Notes: a model not told the origin generated them from the letters alone. Positions 7,880-16,498 are shown, numbered from the stretch's first letter. The stretch is 38,943 nt of DNA from Prolixibacteraceae bacterium (GCA_030602265.1 JAUWAB010000038.1:1-38943); one strand, 5' to 3'. Numbers and translations are program-made.

Positions 7880-8890
7880 ATGAGAAAAATAGTTATTGCC
7901 TTATTATTGATTTTGGGAACCGGCTCTGCCCGGCTTATGGCGCAGGGTTGCGGGACACCAGCTTCTGATGACGCACTTAAAGTATTCGGATTTTTGCAGT
8001 CGCAGTACGAATACTCTTTCGAAAATCAGCCAAAAAGCAGTTTCTCCTTCGAAAGGGCAAGGATCGGTGTAATGGGGTCCATCCCTTACGATTTTTCCTA
8101 CTATGTGGTAATGGAACTAAGTCCGTTTATTGCACCAAATCCATATCTCCTGGATGCTTTCATAACTTATGGCAGATTTAACTGGGCACGCGTATCGGCA
8201 GGGTCGTTCAAAACTCCCTTCGGACTGGAAACAAACACAGCGTGTAACAACATGCTGACAGTTTATCGTTCCACTTCTACCCTTCAAATGGTTGCTCCGT
8301 TCAGAGACCTTGGGCTTGTGTTCATGGGAGGCGACGAAACAACACGCTTGTCCTATCAGCTTGGCATCATGAACGGCAGTGGTTTGGGAAGGGCCGACAA
8401 CAACAAAATGAAAGATATCGTTGGCCGCATTCTGCTTAAACCTGTTGATTTTATTAAAGTCGGAGGTAGTTTCAGAACCGGATACCCATCCTACAACAAC
8501 AACGAAGATTCAAGAACGTCGCTTGCCGGGGAATTGCAGGCAAACTACAAAGGATTTACCTTACAGGCCGAATACCTGACCGACAAAGGCGACTACAACC
8601 GCGATCTTGGCGGCGGATGCAGCGGAAACCTCATCGACCTCGGGGAGAAGCGTAGCGGGGGTTTTGCCACCCTGGCCTATTTAACCAAATGGAATGTAGA
8701 ACCCGTTTTCAGGTTCGATTTCTTTGACTCAGGAAACGACAGGGGTTATAAAGAGAACAACATGACTTACGGTATCAACTACTATTTCAATGACTGGACC
8801 CGATTGCAGGTAAACTACATCTACAGAGCAGAGAAGCCAACTGAAGTCAAAAATGATGAACTTGTCCTGCAACTTCAGGTTAAATTTTAA
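7880..8890 (+). CDS. Outer-membrane porin, OprP/OprO-like
   Basis: A 336-residue protein with a signal peptide (about 1-22, ending LMAQG). The mature part is a beta-barrel: repeated amphipathic strands, FGFLQSQYEYSFE near the start, then FSFERARIGVMG and a stretch around WARVSAGSFKTPFGLE that is typical of phosphate-selective porin O/P family barrels of Bacteroidota. It ends LQLQVKF, with the C-terminal Phe usual for outer-membrane barrels. It presumably lets an anion cross the outer membrane, and by context that may be tetrathionate, thiosulfate or a similar sulfur oxyanion. I took the ATG at 7880 rather than the one at 7829, because it begins the signal peptide and lies 8 bases after the previous stop. 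Confidence 0.82.
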   Translation: MRKIVIALLLILGTGSARLMAQGCGTPASDDALKVFGFLQSQYEYSFENQPKSSFSFERARIGVMGSIPYDFSYYVVMELSPFIAPNPYLLDAFITYGRFNWARVSAGSFKTPFGLETNTACNNMLTVYRSTSTLQMVAPFRDLGLVFMGGDETTRLSYQLGIMNGSGLGRADNNKMKDIVGRILLKPVDFIKVGGSFRTGYPSYNNNEDSRTSLAGELQANYKGFTLQAEYLTDKGDYNRDLGGGCSGNLIDLGEKRSGGFATLAYLTKWNVEPVFRFDFFDSGNDRGYKENNMTYGINYYFNDWTRLQVNYIYRAEKPTEVKNDELVLQLQVKF

Positions 8891-8902
8891 TACTTACTGA
8901 AA

Positions 8903-9754
8903 ATGAGAAGATTACTTACCACATTTACTGCAATCATACTTGCAGCAATATTTTCAACCTTAACAGCGCAGGTTTTGATTTCGGCAAACGATCTGGCTGC
9001 CCAGGCAAAAAATCCGGATTACATTGTTGTTTCAGCTGAACTCGACTCTGAATATGCCAAAGTACATATCACCAACTCTGTAAATGTATCCTATAAGGCT
9101 TTTTATAAACCCGGGAACATTGAAGGGCTGATGGTATCTGATGCTGAAATTGCCAAAATCCTGGGTGATGCCGGAATTTCAGAAGGTAAAACCGTGGTGG
9201 TTTATGATGAGGGCGGCGGCAGATACGCAGGCAGGGTTTACTGGATCCTGAAATACATGGGTGTTGCCAATGCCAAAATTTTGGATGGCGGACTGGAGGC
9301 ATGGAAAGCCGGAAGAAAACCGGTTACCAAAAACCCGACCAATATCACCAAAGCAACCTTTAACGGTAAGCCCAACAAAGCAATGTTGGCCTCCATCGAT
9401 GAAGTGAAGGCTGCGGCAGGAAAGAGCCAGATTGTCCTGGTCGATTTGCGCGAAGCTGCAGAACATAAAGGCCAGGCCAACCAGAGCAAAGGCTTTATCC
9501 CTGGCTCAGTCAATGTTGACCATACAACCCTTCTCGATGCAAAAGGTTTATATAAACCCAAGGCAGACCTCGAAAAAATCTTTGCTGCACAGGGTGTCAC
9601 CAAGGACAAGACCATCATTCTCTATTGCGGCTCTGGAGTTCGCACCGGAAAGGGATATGTTGCACTGGTGAACATCATGGGTTATACCAACGTCAAAGTT
9701 TACGACGGGGGATATAATGAGTGGGTGGCTCTGAATAATGCCGTTACAAAATAA
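8903..9754 (+). CDS. Exported tandem-domain sulfurtransferase (thiosulfate/3-mercaptopyruvate type)
   Basis: A 283-residue protein with a signal peptide (about 1-22, ending LTAQV), so it should act in the periplasm. The layout is the classical two-domain sulfurtransferase. The N-terminal domain (about 25-140) has YDEGGGRYAGR where the active loop would be, with no Cys, as usual for the inactive half. The C-terminal domain (about 160-280) has LVDLREAAEHKG and the active loop CGSGVRTG with Cys242. These enzymes move sulfane sulfur from thiosulfate or mercaptopyruvate to a thiol acceptor or cyanide. A loop of the form CGSGVRT does not settle whether thiosulfate or mercaptopyruvate is used. It is the last gene of the octaheme cluster, 12 bases after the porin, and is followed by a strong inverted repeat. 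Confidence 0.87.
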   Translation: MRRLLTTFTAIILAAIFSTLTAQVLISANDLAAQAKNPDYIVVSAELDSEYAKVHITNSVNVSYKAFYKPGNIEGLMVSDAEIAKILGDAGISEGKTVVVYDEGGGRYAGRVYWILKYMGVANAKILDGGLEAWKAGRKPVTKNPTNITKATFNGKPNKAMLASIDEVKAAAGKSQIVLVDLREAAEHKGQANQSKGFIPGSVNVDHTTLLDAKGLYKPKADLEKIFAAQGVTKDKTIILYCGSGVRTGKGYVALVNIMGYTNVKVYDGGYNEWVALNNAVTK

Positions 9755-9757
9755 TAC

Positions 9758-9800
9758 AATTTACTGATTTGGTGGCTTTATGTCACCAAATCAGTAAATT
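9758..9800. terminator. Bidirectional terminator, perfect 17-bp stem
   Basis: Bases 9758-9774 (AATTTACTGATTTGGTG) are exactly complementary to 9784-9800, with a nine-base loop at 9775-9783. The stem ends in A/T runs on both sides, so it can serve as an intrinsic terminator in both directions. It lies between the convergent sulfurtransferase (plus) and TolC (minus) genes, which fits that role. Confidence 0.8.
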
Positions 9801-9816
9801 ACAACAGACATTTACC

Positions 9817-10995
9817 TCACAGTTCAATAGCCCTCAACTCAGCCAAAGACAGCCCAAGATCCCTTTTGGCCTCCAGCAGTTTATCCATCGTGCTGTAATA
9901 GTATTCCAGTTCCAGAAGATAGGTCAAAAGGGAAATTTCTCCGCCATGCAGGGCTTTCCGCAACAAATCTTCGTTACTGTATGTCGAAAGCGCATCAAGA
10001 TAACCATCGACATTTAGCTGCAGACTTCTGGATTGCTCATACATACTTTGCAGCTTGCCATAAATCCTGATTTTAGTATCTTCCAGCACTGCACCGGTAG
10101 CTCTCACCTGCATTTCTGCCTGTTTTACCCTGTTTTTGTTTTCCCACAAAGGGACCGACACCCCCATGGTTATCCCCTGGAATTTCTCACTGCCAACTCG
10201 TTCGCTCATATATCCGGCAGAAAACCTGGGAAGCCCTAATGCGCTGTTCAGTTTTACCTGATATTGCCCCACTTCCATCTGCCCCATTAAATGTTGCAGC
10301 AGAGGACTGCTCATCTCCACCGACGCATACCAGTCATCGAAATCTGCTGGTAACGGCTCGCCGAACATCTCTGATTCCGTAAAATCTATTTCCTTTCCCC
10401 CGTTTAAAGCCTTCAACTCCGATAAAAGGGATGATCGTTCCGTTTCAATCCGTTGGATGTCACTGCTTAAAACTGAAAGGTTAAGCTGAGCCTTGTTGAA
10501 CTCCAGGATACCCGTATCCCCCTTCTCAAACCTTTGCTTATAGGCATCGGCAATGCGACGGGCATTTATCAGCCTGCCGGAATATTCCTTCAACAGTGCA
10601 TTGTAATATACCAGCTCGATACAGGTCTGTTTGGCCAGCACCAACAGATTGATGCGCTCTGACTGGTATATCAGTCCGGCATTGGAGTTTTCCAATTTGG
10701 CAATTTTGCTTCTGTAACCATACACCGTCGGGAAATCAAAAGTCTGTGTAACACGGATGTCGTTTCTATTCCCTATCCGGGAAGGGCTCCCCCAGAGGTA
10801 ATTAAACTCTACCTCCGGATCTTGCAGGTATATTCCTGTCAGGTTATTCAGCTTCCGGGCTTCTGTCTGCTCACGTAATGCGTGCAGGGCAGTGTTGTTG
10901 GATTCGATTTCCTTCAGTACTGATTCTATCGCGGATTGTGCCCATACAGGAAATGCGATTGCCACAAGCAATATACTAACGAATAGCCTCTTCAT
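9817..10995 (-). CDS. TolC family outer-membrane efflux protein
   Basis: A 392-residue exported protein with a signal peptide MKRLFVSILLVAIAFPVWAQ. The mature chain has the alternating long amphipathic helices of TolC/CzcC/CusC proteins, for instance the repeats around LLVLAKQTCIELVYYNALL and LLRKALHGGEISLLTYLLELEYYYS. These proteins form the outer-membrane exit duct of RND efflux systems. The ATG at 10995 was chosen because it starts the signal peptide; the longer frame would add 15 residues without features. This start lies 20 bases inside the pump gene, so the two are translationally coupled. It is the last gene of the metal efflux operon. Confidence 0.87.
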   Translation of the reverse strand: MKRLFVSILLVAIAFPVWAQSAIESVLKEIESNNTALHALREQTEARKLNNLTGIYLQDPEVEFNYLWGSPSRIGNRNDIRVTQTFDFPTVYGYRSKIAKLENSNAGLIYQSERINLLVLAKQTCIELVYYNALLKEYSGRLINARRIADAYKQRFEKGDTGILEFNKAQLNLSVLSSDIQRIETERSSLLSELKALNGGKEIDFTESEMFGEPLPADFDDWYASVEMSSPLLQHLMGQMEVGQYQVKLNSALGLPRFSAGYMSERVGSEKFQGITMGVSVPLWENKNRVKQAEMQVRATGAVLEDTKIRIYGKLQSMYEQSRSLQLNVDGYLDALSTYSNEDLLRKALHGGEISLLTYLLELEYYYSTMDKLLEAKRDLGLSLAELRAIEL

Positions 10996-13900
10996 TTTTG
11001 TGTCTTCTTTTTTGTAATAACTCATACACAACCGGAACAATATAAATATTGAGCAGGGTGGAAGTCAACAACCCGCCCAGCACCACAACCGCCATCGGAC
11101 TTTGTATCTCATTTCCTGGCTTATCGCCGTTAACAACCAGAGGGATAAGGGCCAGCGCCGCGGTCAGGGCGGTCATCAGAATAGGATTAAGCCTGTCCAT
11201 GGAGCCCTGGAGTACCGTTTCACGCAAGGTATTGCCTGCCTGCTGCATCTGCTGGTATTTGGATATCAGGAGGATTCCATTGCGGGTAGCTATTCCGAAC
11301 AGGGTAATGAAACCGATAACCGAAGGGATGCTCACCACTCCGGAGGAGAGGTAAACCGCAAGTACCCCTCCAATCAGGGCTAATGGAAGGTTCAGCAGGA
11401 CAATGGCCGAAAGCGTCAGATTGCGGAACTCGCCGAAGAGCAGCAGAAAAATAACAAGGATGGCCATTACAGAAGTGACCAGCAAGGTTTGTGAGGCTCT
11501 TTGCGCACTTTCAAACTGTCCGCCGTATTCCACCCTGTACCCTTCCGGAAGGTTTATTTCATCATTAATTTTTTTCTTAATATCATCCACCACCCCTTTT
11601 AAATCACGGCCCGACACGTTTGCCGAAACAACCATTTTCCGCTGTACATTTTCACGGCTTATAGTGTTGGGCCCGCCCACAGATACAATTTCAGCAATTT
11701 CCTCCAGGGGAATTTTCCCGCCTGCTCCGGTATCAATCAGGGCAGACTTAACCTGTTCGATGCTTTCGGTGTAATTCCTGTTCAGTCGTAAAACCAAATC
11801 AAACCTGCGTTGCCCTTCATAAATATCGGACAGCTTCTCCCCTGCAAATGCCAGTTCGATAAACTTATTGAAATCTTCGACCGTAATACCGTGCCGGGCG
11901 AGCATTCCCCTATTGGCACGAACCTGCAGCTGAGGCGTTTCGGTCTGCTGGTCTACTGTAATGTCGACCAGGCCTTCGATTCCCTCAATGGCATGTTGGA
12001 TCTGGTTTCCAAGAATAAACATTTGTCCGAGATCGGTTCCAAATAATTTGATGGCGATATTCGCCCGGGTTCCGGAGAGCATATGATCTATCCGGTGCCC
12101 CAGTGGCTGTCCGATTGTAAATGCCATTCCGGGGACTCCTGCCAGTTTGTTTCGCACATCGGCCAGAAATTCATCCCTGTCCCGGCCAGATAAACTGAAA
12201 TTGACATCTAACTCCGCGGAGTTGCTGGGCTGAGCGTGCTCATCCAGCTCACCCCGGCCGGTACGTCTGGCGGTTCCGGTAACTTCAGGTATTTTCAGCA
12301 GTTCTTCCTCCATCAGGTTCCCCAGCCGGGCATTCTCCTCCAGTGAAACCCCAGGCTTTGTTACCGCTGAAATTACCAGTGAACCTTCGTTGAATTCAGG
12401 CAGGAAGCTCTTGCCCATGGTAAAAAACAGGGCAAGAGTGATCAGAAAAATGGTGAACGCCGGATACAACACTTTATTTCTGTTGGAGAGAACCCAGTTT
12501 AATGATTTACTGTAGAATGCTGAAAGATTCCGGGTTAGCCAGCTGGTTTTATCTTTTCTGTCCAGATATTTATCACTGGAAAGCATCATCCGGCATAGCA
12601 GCGGTGTAACCGACATGGCCACCAGCAATGACATGAACAGGGAAACAATATAGGCAACGCCTAAAGGTTTCAGCATTCGTCCTTCCATTCCGGAAAGAAA
12701 GAAAAGCGGAACAAAAGCCACAATTATAATCAGGGTGGCATTGAGGATAGACGCCCGGATCTCCCTGGATGCCTCAAATACAACCTTGAAGTCGGACTGG
12801 CGTTCCTCTTTCGGCAACTTGTGATTTTGGCGCAATCGTTTATACACATTCTCCACATCAATAATGGCATCATCTACCAGCGAACCAATGGCTATGCACA
12901 TTCCTCCGAGGGTCATGGTATTAATATTCATCCCCAGGAAATAGAGAATGATAACGGAACCCAACAGGGATAACGGGATGGCAATCACCGATATGACGGT
13001 AGTGCGGAAGCTTCCTAAAAACAGGAAGAGGATAATCACCACGAACAAGGCTCCTTCGATTAATGCCCAACCGACATTCCTTACCGAAGCCTCAATAAAA
13101 TCGGCCTGCCGGAATATCCGTGTATCCATTTTTACATCGGGTGGCAGGGTTTTCTGCAAATCTGCCAGATTCAGCTCAATATTCCTGGTTACATTCAGTG
13201 TGTTGATATTGGGCTGCTTGGAGACAGCCAGAATTACTGCCGGTGAAGCATTCTGGGAGGCGTCTCCCATTCTGACCGCACTTCCGATAATCACTTCTGC
13301 CACGTCGGAAAGCACTACCGGATTTCCATTTACGACTTTTAATACCGTTGACCCAAGCTCACCCAGATCGGTAGTTCTGGCCATCCCGCGAAGAACATAT
13401 TCATTGCCGAAGTCGCGGATTACGCCTCCTGCGGAGTTGGCACTGAATGTCCTTCCGGTTTCTTCCAGCAGGCTCATGGTAACACCATACACATTCATCC
13501 TTTGCGGATCGGCAAGGATCTGGTACTGTTTGTAATCCCCACCGATGATGGTGACCTGCGATACACCGCCGGTGGCCAGGATCGAAGGCTTTACAACCCA
13601 TTCGGCAATGGTCCTGACCTCCATCATGGAGGTGGAATCGGATTGAAGCCCGATTAACAGGATTTCGCCCATTACACTGGATTGCGGGGCAAGTACGGGA
13701 GTCACCCCGACGGGTAGTGACCCGCCAAGCGTAACCATTTTTTCGCTCACAATCTGGCGGGCCTTGAAGATGTCCGTTCCCCAGTCAAACTCTACCCACA
13801 CGAAAGAAAAGCCCTGAAGGGATGCCGACCGCACCCTGCGAACGTCGGTAGCACCATTTACGGCCGTTTCAACCGGGAAAGTCACCAGCCTTTCCACTTC

Positions 13901-14077
13901 CTCCGAAGCCATGCCATGCGCATCTGACATTACCACCACGGTAGGGGCCGTCAGGTCGGGGAATACATCAATATCCATCTTCCCCGCCAGATAGATTCCC
14001 CCTGCAACCAACAGTACAACTCCCAGCAACACAAAGAGTTTATTGCCGAGAGAAAACTCAATTATCCTGTTTAGCAT
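10976..14077 (-). CDS. CusA/CzcA family heavy-metal RND efflux pump
   Basis: A 1033-residue inner-membrane transporter, full length for the HME-RND family. It begins MLNRIIEFSLGNKLFVLLGV, the usual N-terminal helix, and shows the two-fold repeat of a large periplasmic loop followed by a six-helix bundle. In helix 4 the proton-relay segment reads SLVDDAIIDVEN (about 399-410) with Asp402, Asp403 and Glu409. It uses the proton gradient to export metal cations from the periplasm or cytoplasm through the adaptor and TolC. This relay lacks the DFG start of CzcA and is closer to CusA-like or mixed members, so whether it moves Cu/Ag or Zn/Co/Ni/Cd cannot be decided. The very His-rich partner proteins favour Zn, Ni or Co, as an inference. 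Confidence 0.9.
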   Translation of the reverse strand: MLNRIIEFSLGNKLFVLLGVVLLVAGGIYLAGKMDIDVFPDLTAPTVVVMSDAHGMASEEVERLVTFPVETAVNGATDVRRVRSASLQGFSFVWVEFDWGTDIFKARQIVSEKMVTLGGSLPVGVTPVLAPQSSVMGEILLIGLQSDSTSMMEVRTIAEWVVKPSILATGGVSQVTIIGGDYKQYQILADPQRMNVYGVTMSLLEETGRTFSANSAGGVIRDFGNEYVLRGMARTTDLGELGSTVLKVVNGNPVVLSDVAEVIIGSAVRMGDASQNASPAVILAVSKQPNINTLNVTRNIELNLADLQKTLPPDVKMDTRIFRQADFIEASVRNVGWALIEGALFVVIILFLFLGSFRTTVISVIAIPLSLLGSVIILYFLGMNINTMTLGGMCIAIGSLVDDAIIDVENVYKRLRQNHKLPKEERQSDFKVVFEASREIRASILNATLIIIVAFVPLFFLSGMEGRMLKPLGVAYIVSLFMSLLVAMSVTPLLCRMMLSSDKYLDRKDKTSWLTRNLSAFYSKSLNWVLSNRNKVLYPAFTIFLITLALFFTMGKSFLPEFNEGSLVISAVTKPGVSLEENARLGNLMEEELLKIPEVTGTARRTGRGELDEHAQPSNSAELDVNFSLSGRDRDEFLADVRNKLAGVPGMAFTIGQPLGHRIDHMLSGTRANIAIKLFGTDLGQMFILGNQIQHAIEGIEGLVDITVDQQTETPQLQVRANRGMLARHGITVEDFNKFIELAFAGEKLSDIYEGQRRFDLVLRLNRNYTESIEQVKSALIDTGAGGKIPLEEIAEIVSVGGPNTISRENVQRKMVVSANVSGRDLKGVVDDIKKKINDEINLPEGYRVEYGGQFESAQRASQTLLVTSVMAILVIFLLLFGEFRNLTLSAIVLLNLPLALIGGVLAVYLSSGVVSIPSVIGFITLFGIATRNGILLISKYQQMQQAGNTLRETVLQGSMDRLNPILMTALTAALALIPLVVNGDKPGNEIQSPMAVVVLGGLLTSTLLNIYIVPVVYELLQKRRHKNEEAIR

Positions 14078-14088
14078 TTTTTTTTGGT

Positions 14089-15591
14089 TTAATGGGCATG
14101 CCCGTGTGTATCCAGCTGACCAGCAACCTGTGCCAGTTTTACCAATATGGCACCCTTGCTCACCACACGCTCCGATGGTGCAAGTCCCTCCTTGATTTCG
14201 ATGCGGGATCCATCTGTTTTTCCGGTAAATACAGGGCGTTTCTCAAAATATTCGGGCGTAATCTGAACAAAAACAAAAAATGCCCCCATCTCTTCAACGA
14301 CAGACTCCCGGGTAACCGTAATGGCATGCTCGCCGCCTTGCAAACTGATATACATTTCAACAAAACTCCCGGGCAGCAGTCCGGCATTATTCTGTACCTG
14401 AAGGAAAAGCGGAATAAGCGGATTCTGCAGATCAACAGATTTTCCATACGAAACCACCCGGCCCTTCAAATCCTCCAGGGTATAGGTTGTGTTCCTGTTC
14501 AACACCCTGATGGTTGCAGTGCTTATGGTCGCCAATGCATCCGCATATTTTGGCTGAATATCGGCCCTGATCAAAAGGTCGTGGTTCCGGGATACAACCA
14601 GAAGAGGCTGGCCGGCCGCCACATATTCACCGTTGCGGACCAGCACCTGTTTCACAAATCCATCCATTGGAGAAGTGACCGACTGCTTCCCTGCTGAGAA
14701 ATTTCTCTGCAGAAGATTAAAGCTGGCTTCAGCCTGCCTGAATGCTGTTTCGGCTTCCAGGAGGTCCCTTTCTGAAACAATCCGGTCTTTGGCCAGTTCC
14801 TTTTTCCGGTCATAATCTGCCTGCGCCCTGTTAAACTCAGCTGCTGCCTCCTCATAACGGACACCCAGATTATTATCTGCAAGGTCACCGCTTTCAATGG
14901 TGAGCAGTAACTGCCTGCCGTTGACCGCCTGTCCGCCAACAACTCCATTCCCTGAAAATGAAATCAAACCACCAGCTTTAGCCACCACCACTTTCTCATC
15001 CCCCTGGGCTGGTTGTATTTGCCCAATGGTTCTGATTATCTGGCCAAAGGGCGCAAAACGGACCTCTTCTGTGGCGAAATCTACCTTCCAGCTTTGTTCC
15101 TTGGTAAATACGACGCCATTAGGGACCGACACAACGGCAACCGCGGCATCGTGCTGGGCATCATGTTCATTTTCGAAAATTTTAACGCGGGGAACGACAA
15201 GTTGGGAATGGCCATCAGAAGAATGTATGTCGAAGATTAATTTACCAGTCCCCATGGTTAAAGGCTTCAGTGAAAACTGAAATATGCCGTCCCTGACAGG
15301 ATTCTCCACACTCTGACGAATGCCTTCGGTACCCACGATCAGACTTACTGTGATTTTTCCCTCTTTTAAAGGCTTGAAGTCCTCAAGCCGGGTAAAATGG
15401 GCCAGAATATCACTGGGCTGTCCGACTACAAAAGGAGCTGCCTCGGCAAATACCTCAAATTCATTGTTGTATGCCGTGAGCCGCAGGCTTTCGTCATGTT
15501 CGTGTTCCCCGGATGAACTTTCGGGAGTTGGGACACAAGCTATCCAGGTAATTGCCGTCAGCAATACCCAAACCAGATTATTTGATTTCAT
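14089..15591 (-). CDS. RND efflux periplasmic adaptor (CusB/HlyD family), lipoprotein
   Basis: A 500-residue adaptor that joins the inner-membrane pump to TolC. The N-terminus is a lipoprotein signal with Cys19 (TWIAC), then a short acidic His-rich stretch (GEHEHDE). Residues about 200-330 contain the lipoyl-like half-motifs and the alpha-hairpin (AAEFNRAQADYDRKKELAKD, then MDGFVKQVLVRNGEYVAAGQ). Later residues form the beta-barrel and membrane-proximal domains. The C-terminus ends LDTHGHAH, a small His cluster that could bind metal ions, as metal-binding adaptors of this family do. It lies 11 bases after the small His-rich lipoprotein gene and 11 bases before the pump gene, so the genes form one operon. 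Confidence 0.88.
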   Translation of the reverse strand: MKSNNLVWVLLTAITWIACVPTPESSSGEHEHDESLRLTAYNNEFEVFAEAAPFVVGQPSDILAHFTRLEDFKPLKEGKITVSLIVGTEGIRQSVENPVRDGIFQFSLKPLTMGTGKLIFDIHSSDGHSQLVVPRVKIFENEHDAQHDAAVAVVSVPNGVVFTKEQSWKVDFATEEVRFAPFGQIIRTIGQIQPAQGDEKVVVAKAGGLISFSGNGVVGGQAVNGRQLLLTIESGDLADNNLGVRYEEAAAEFNRAQADYDRKKELAKDRIVSERDLLEAETAFRQAEASFNLLQRNFSAGKQSVTSPMDGFVKQVLVRNGEYVAAGQPLLVVSRNHDLLIRADIQPKYADALATISTATIRVLNRNTTYTLEDLKGRVVSYGKSVDLQNPLIPLFLQVQNNAGLLPGSFVEMYISLQGGEHAITVTRESVVEEMGAFFVFVQITPEYFEKRPVFTGKTDGSRIEIKEGLAPSERVVSKGAILVKLAQVAGQLDTHGHAH

Positions 15592-15602
15592 GCCGGTATA
15601 CT

Positions 15603-15878
15603 TTAATGTTTATGTGGTTTGCCATCGCCATGGTCATGCAGCTTGCCGTCGCCATGTTCGTGCGCGGGGTTTGCCGTAGAGGTGGTGCTGTCGGCCTCCA
15701 CCCTGAAAGTTTCCTGCTCCGGCGTGGCGGGAGCGGTTTCAGCAGGGTGGTCCTGATGAACCGTGCCATCCTCATGGGTATGCGTGCCGCTGTTCTTCTT
15801 TTTTGCCCCACCGCAAGCAGCAATACTTATACTGATGAATATCAGAATAATGAATGTAACTGATTTTCCTGATCTCAT
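15603..15878 (-). CDS. Small His-rich lipoprotein of the metal efflux operon
   Basis: A 91-residue exported lipoprotein with lipidation Cys22 (SIAAC). The mature part has ten His residues: four at 33-44 (THTHEDGTVHQDH) and six in the last 19 residues, where the unit HGDGK-L/P occurs twice (ending HGDGKPHKH). The sequence is low in hydrophobic residues and probably unfolded until metal binds. It matches no domain that I recognise. Gene order places it in the metal efflux operon, 11 bases before the adaptor gene, so a role as a periplasmic metal buffer or delivery protein for the adaptor is likely but inferred. Confidence 0.8.
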   Translation of the reverse strand: MRSGKSVTFIILIFISISIAACGGAKKKNSGTHTHEDGTVHQDHPAETAPATPEQETFRVEADSTTSTANPAHEHGDGKLHDHGDGKPHKH

Positions 15879-15981
15879 GATGTTAACGTTTTATATATCA
15901 ATATGTCTTTAAATGGGTAGAAAATAGTATGCCCCGTACATAATATGTCAGGTGGATAAAGACCAAATCTTCATGAAAACA

Positions 15982-16458
15982 TTAAGAAACAGGAGGACCT
16001 CTGAAACTAAGCGAATGTTGGAAGTAATTTGTGTAATGGATTGGAATATCTGTATCTGGTTTCAACACCGGTTCGCCATAATCCCTGGTTACATTTTGCT
16101 GAAAAATCGCAGCTATCGTGCCTGTATAGGCAGATTTACCGGCCGGACTATGGTCATCGGAAGAGGTTAATTGTTGTTTCCTGGAAAGCTTTTGGCGAAG
16201 ATATGCGTCATCCAGGAGGCATTTTTCACTACCGGTATCATCAGACTGATGGTCTTCCGGATGATGGTCATGGGAATGCTTGTGTAAATGAAGGTGGCCA
16301 TGGGCATGAGTGTGTCCGGCTTTCTGCTTATTTCCGTGGAAGGCAGTTTCACCTACACCCACAATGACCCTGTCATGATGATGGTGCGGGATGAATGCAT
16401 GGGCCAGGAATACCAGTGTAGCCAGTAAGATAAATAATATTCCTGCGGATCGTTTCAT
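15982..16458 (-). CDS. DUF6769-like His-rich membrane or exported protein
   Basis: A 158-residue protein starting at the ATG at 16458 (the triplet in frame before it is TTG). Residues 5-22 are a hydrophobic signal or anchor, followed directly by PHHHHDR. A second block at about 41-70 has twelve His residues alternating with other residues (GHTHAHGHLHLHKHSHDHH). A single Cys80 and a long polar C-terminal part follow. Small proteins of this type, annotated DUF6769, occur beside metal efflux systems in Bacteroidota. It should be the first gene of the metal efflux operon, about 100 bases before the small His-rich lipoprotein gene. Metal binding is plausible from composition; the biochemical role is not established. 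Confidence 0.7.
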   Translation of the reverse strand: MKRSAGILFILLATLVFLAHAFIPHHHHDRVIVGVGETAFHGNKQKAGHTHAHGHLHLHKHSHDHHPEDHQSDDTGSEKCLLDDAYLRQKLSRKQQLTSSDDHSPAGKSAYTGTIAAIFQQNVTRDYGEPVLKPDTDIPIHYTNYFQHSLSFRGPPVS

Positions 16459-16490
16459 CAATTCATTTTAACAACACAAACATTCAATGG

Positions 16491-16498
16491 CAAATATA
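16491..16498 (-). promoter_or_regulatory. Candidate -7 element before the metal efflux operon
   Basis: On the minus strand these bases read TATATTTG, a match to the Bacteroidota -7 consensus TAnnTTTG, about 33 bases before the DUF6769 start. No good TTTG is present about 20 bases upstream, so the promoter may need an activator. Confidence 0.4.

Noticed and set aside
4053-9754. A SoxXYZAB-type sulfur oxidation system
   Set aside because: No SoxY, SoxZ, SoxB or SoxXA motifs are present; only the Cys tail of the rhodanese recalls SoxY.
9758-9800. Attachment site or mobile-element end
   Set aside because: No integrase or transposase gene is present and the location between convergent genes is explained by termination.
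12948-13535. A 195-codon plus-strand frame inside the RND pump gene
   Set aside because: Antisense to the conserved pump sequence; no domain or leader.
14092-14697. A 201-codon plus-strand frame over the adaptor gene
   Set aside because: Overlaps the adaptor in antisense and shows no family motif.
16029-16367. Plus-strand frame opposite the DUF6769 gene
   Set aside because: Its regular composition only mirrors the His codon repeats of the real gene on the other strand.
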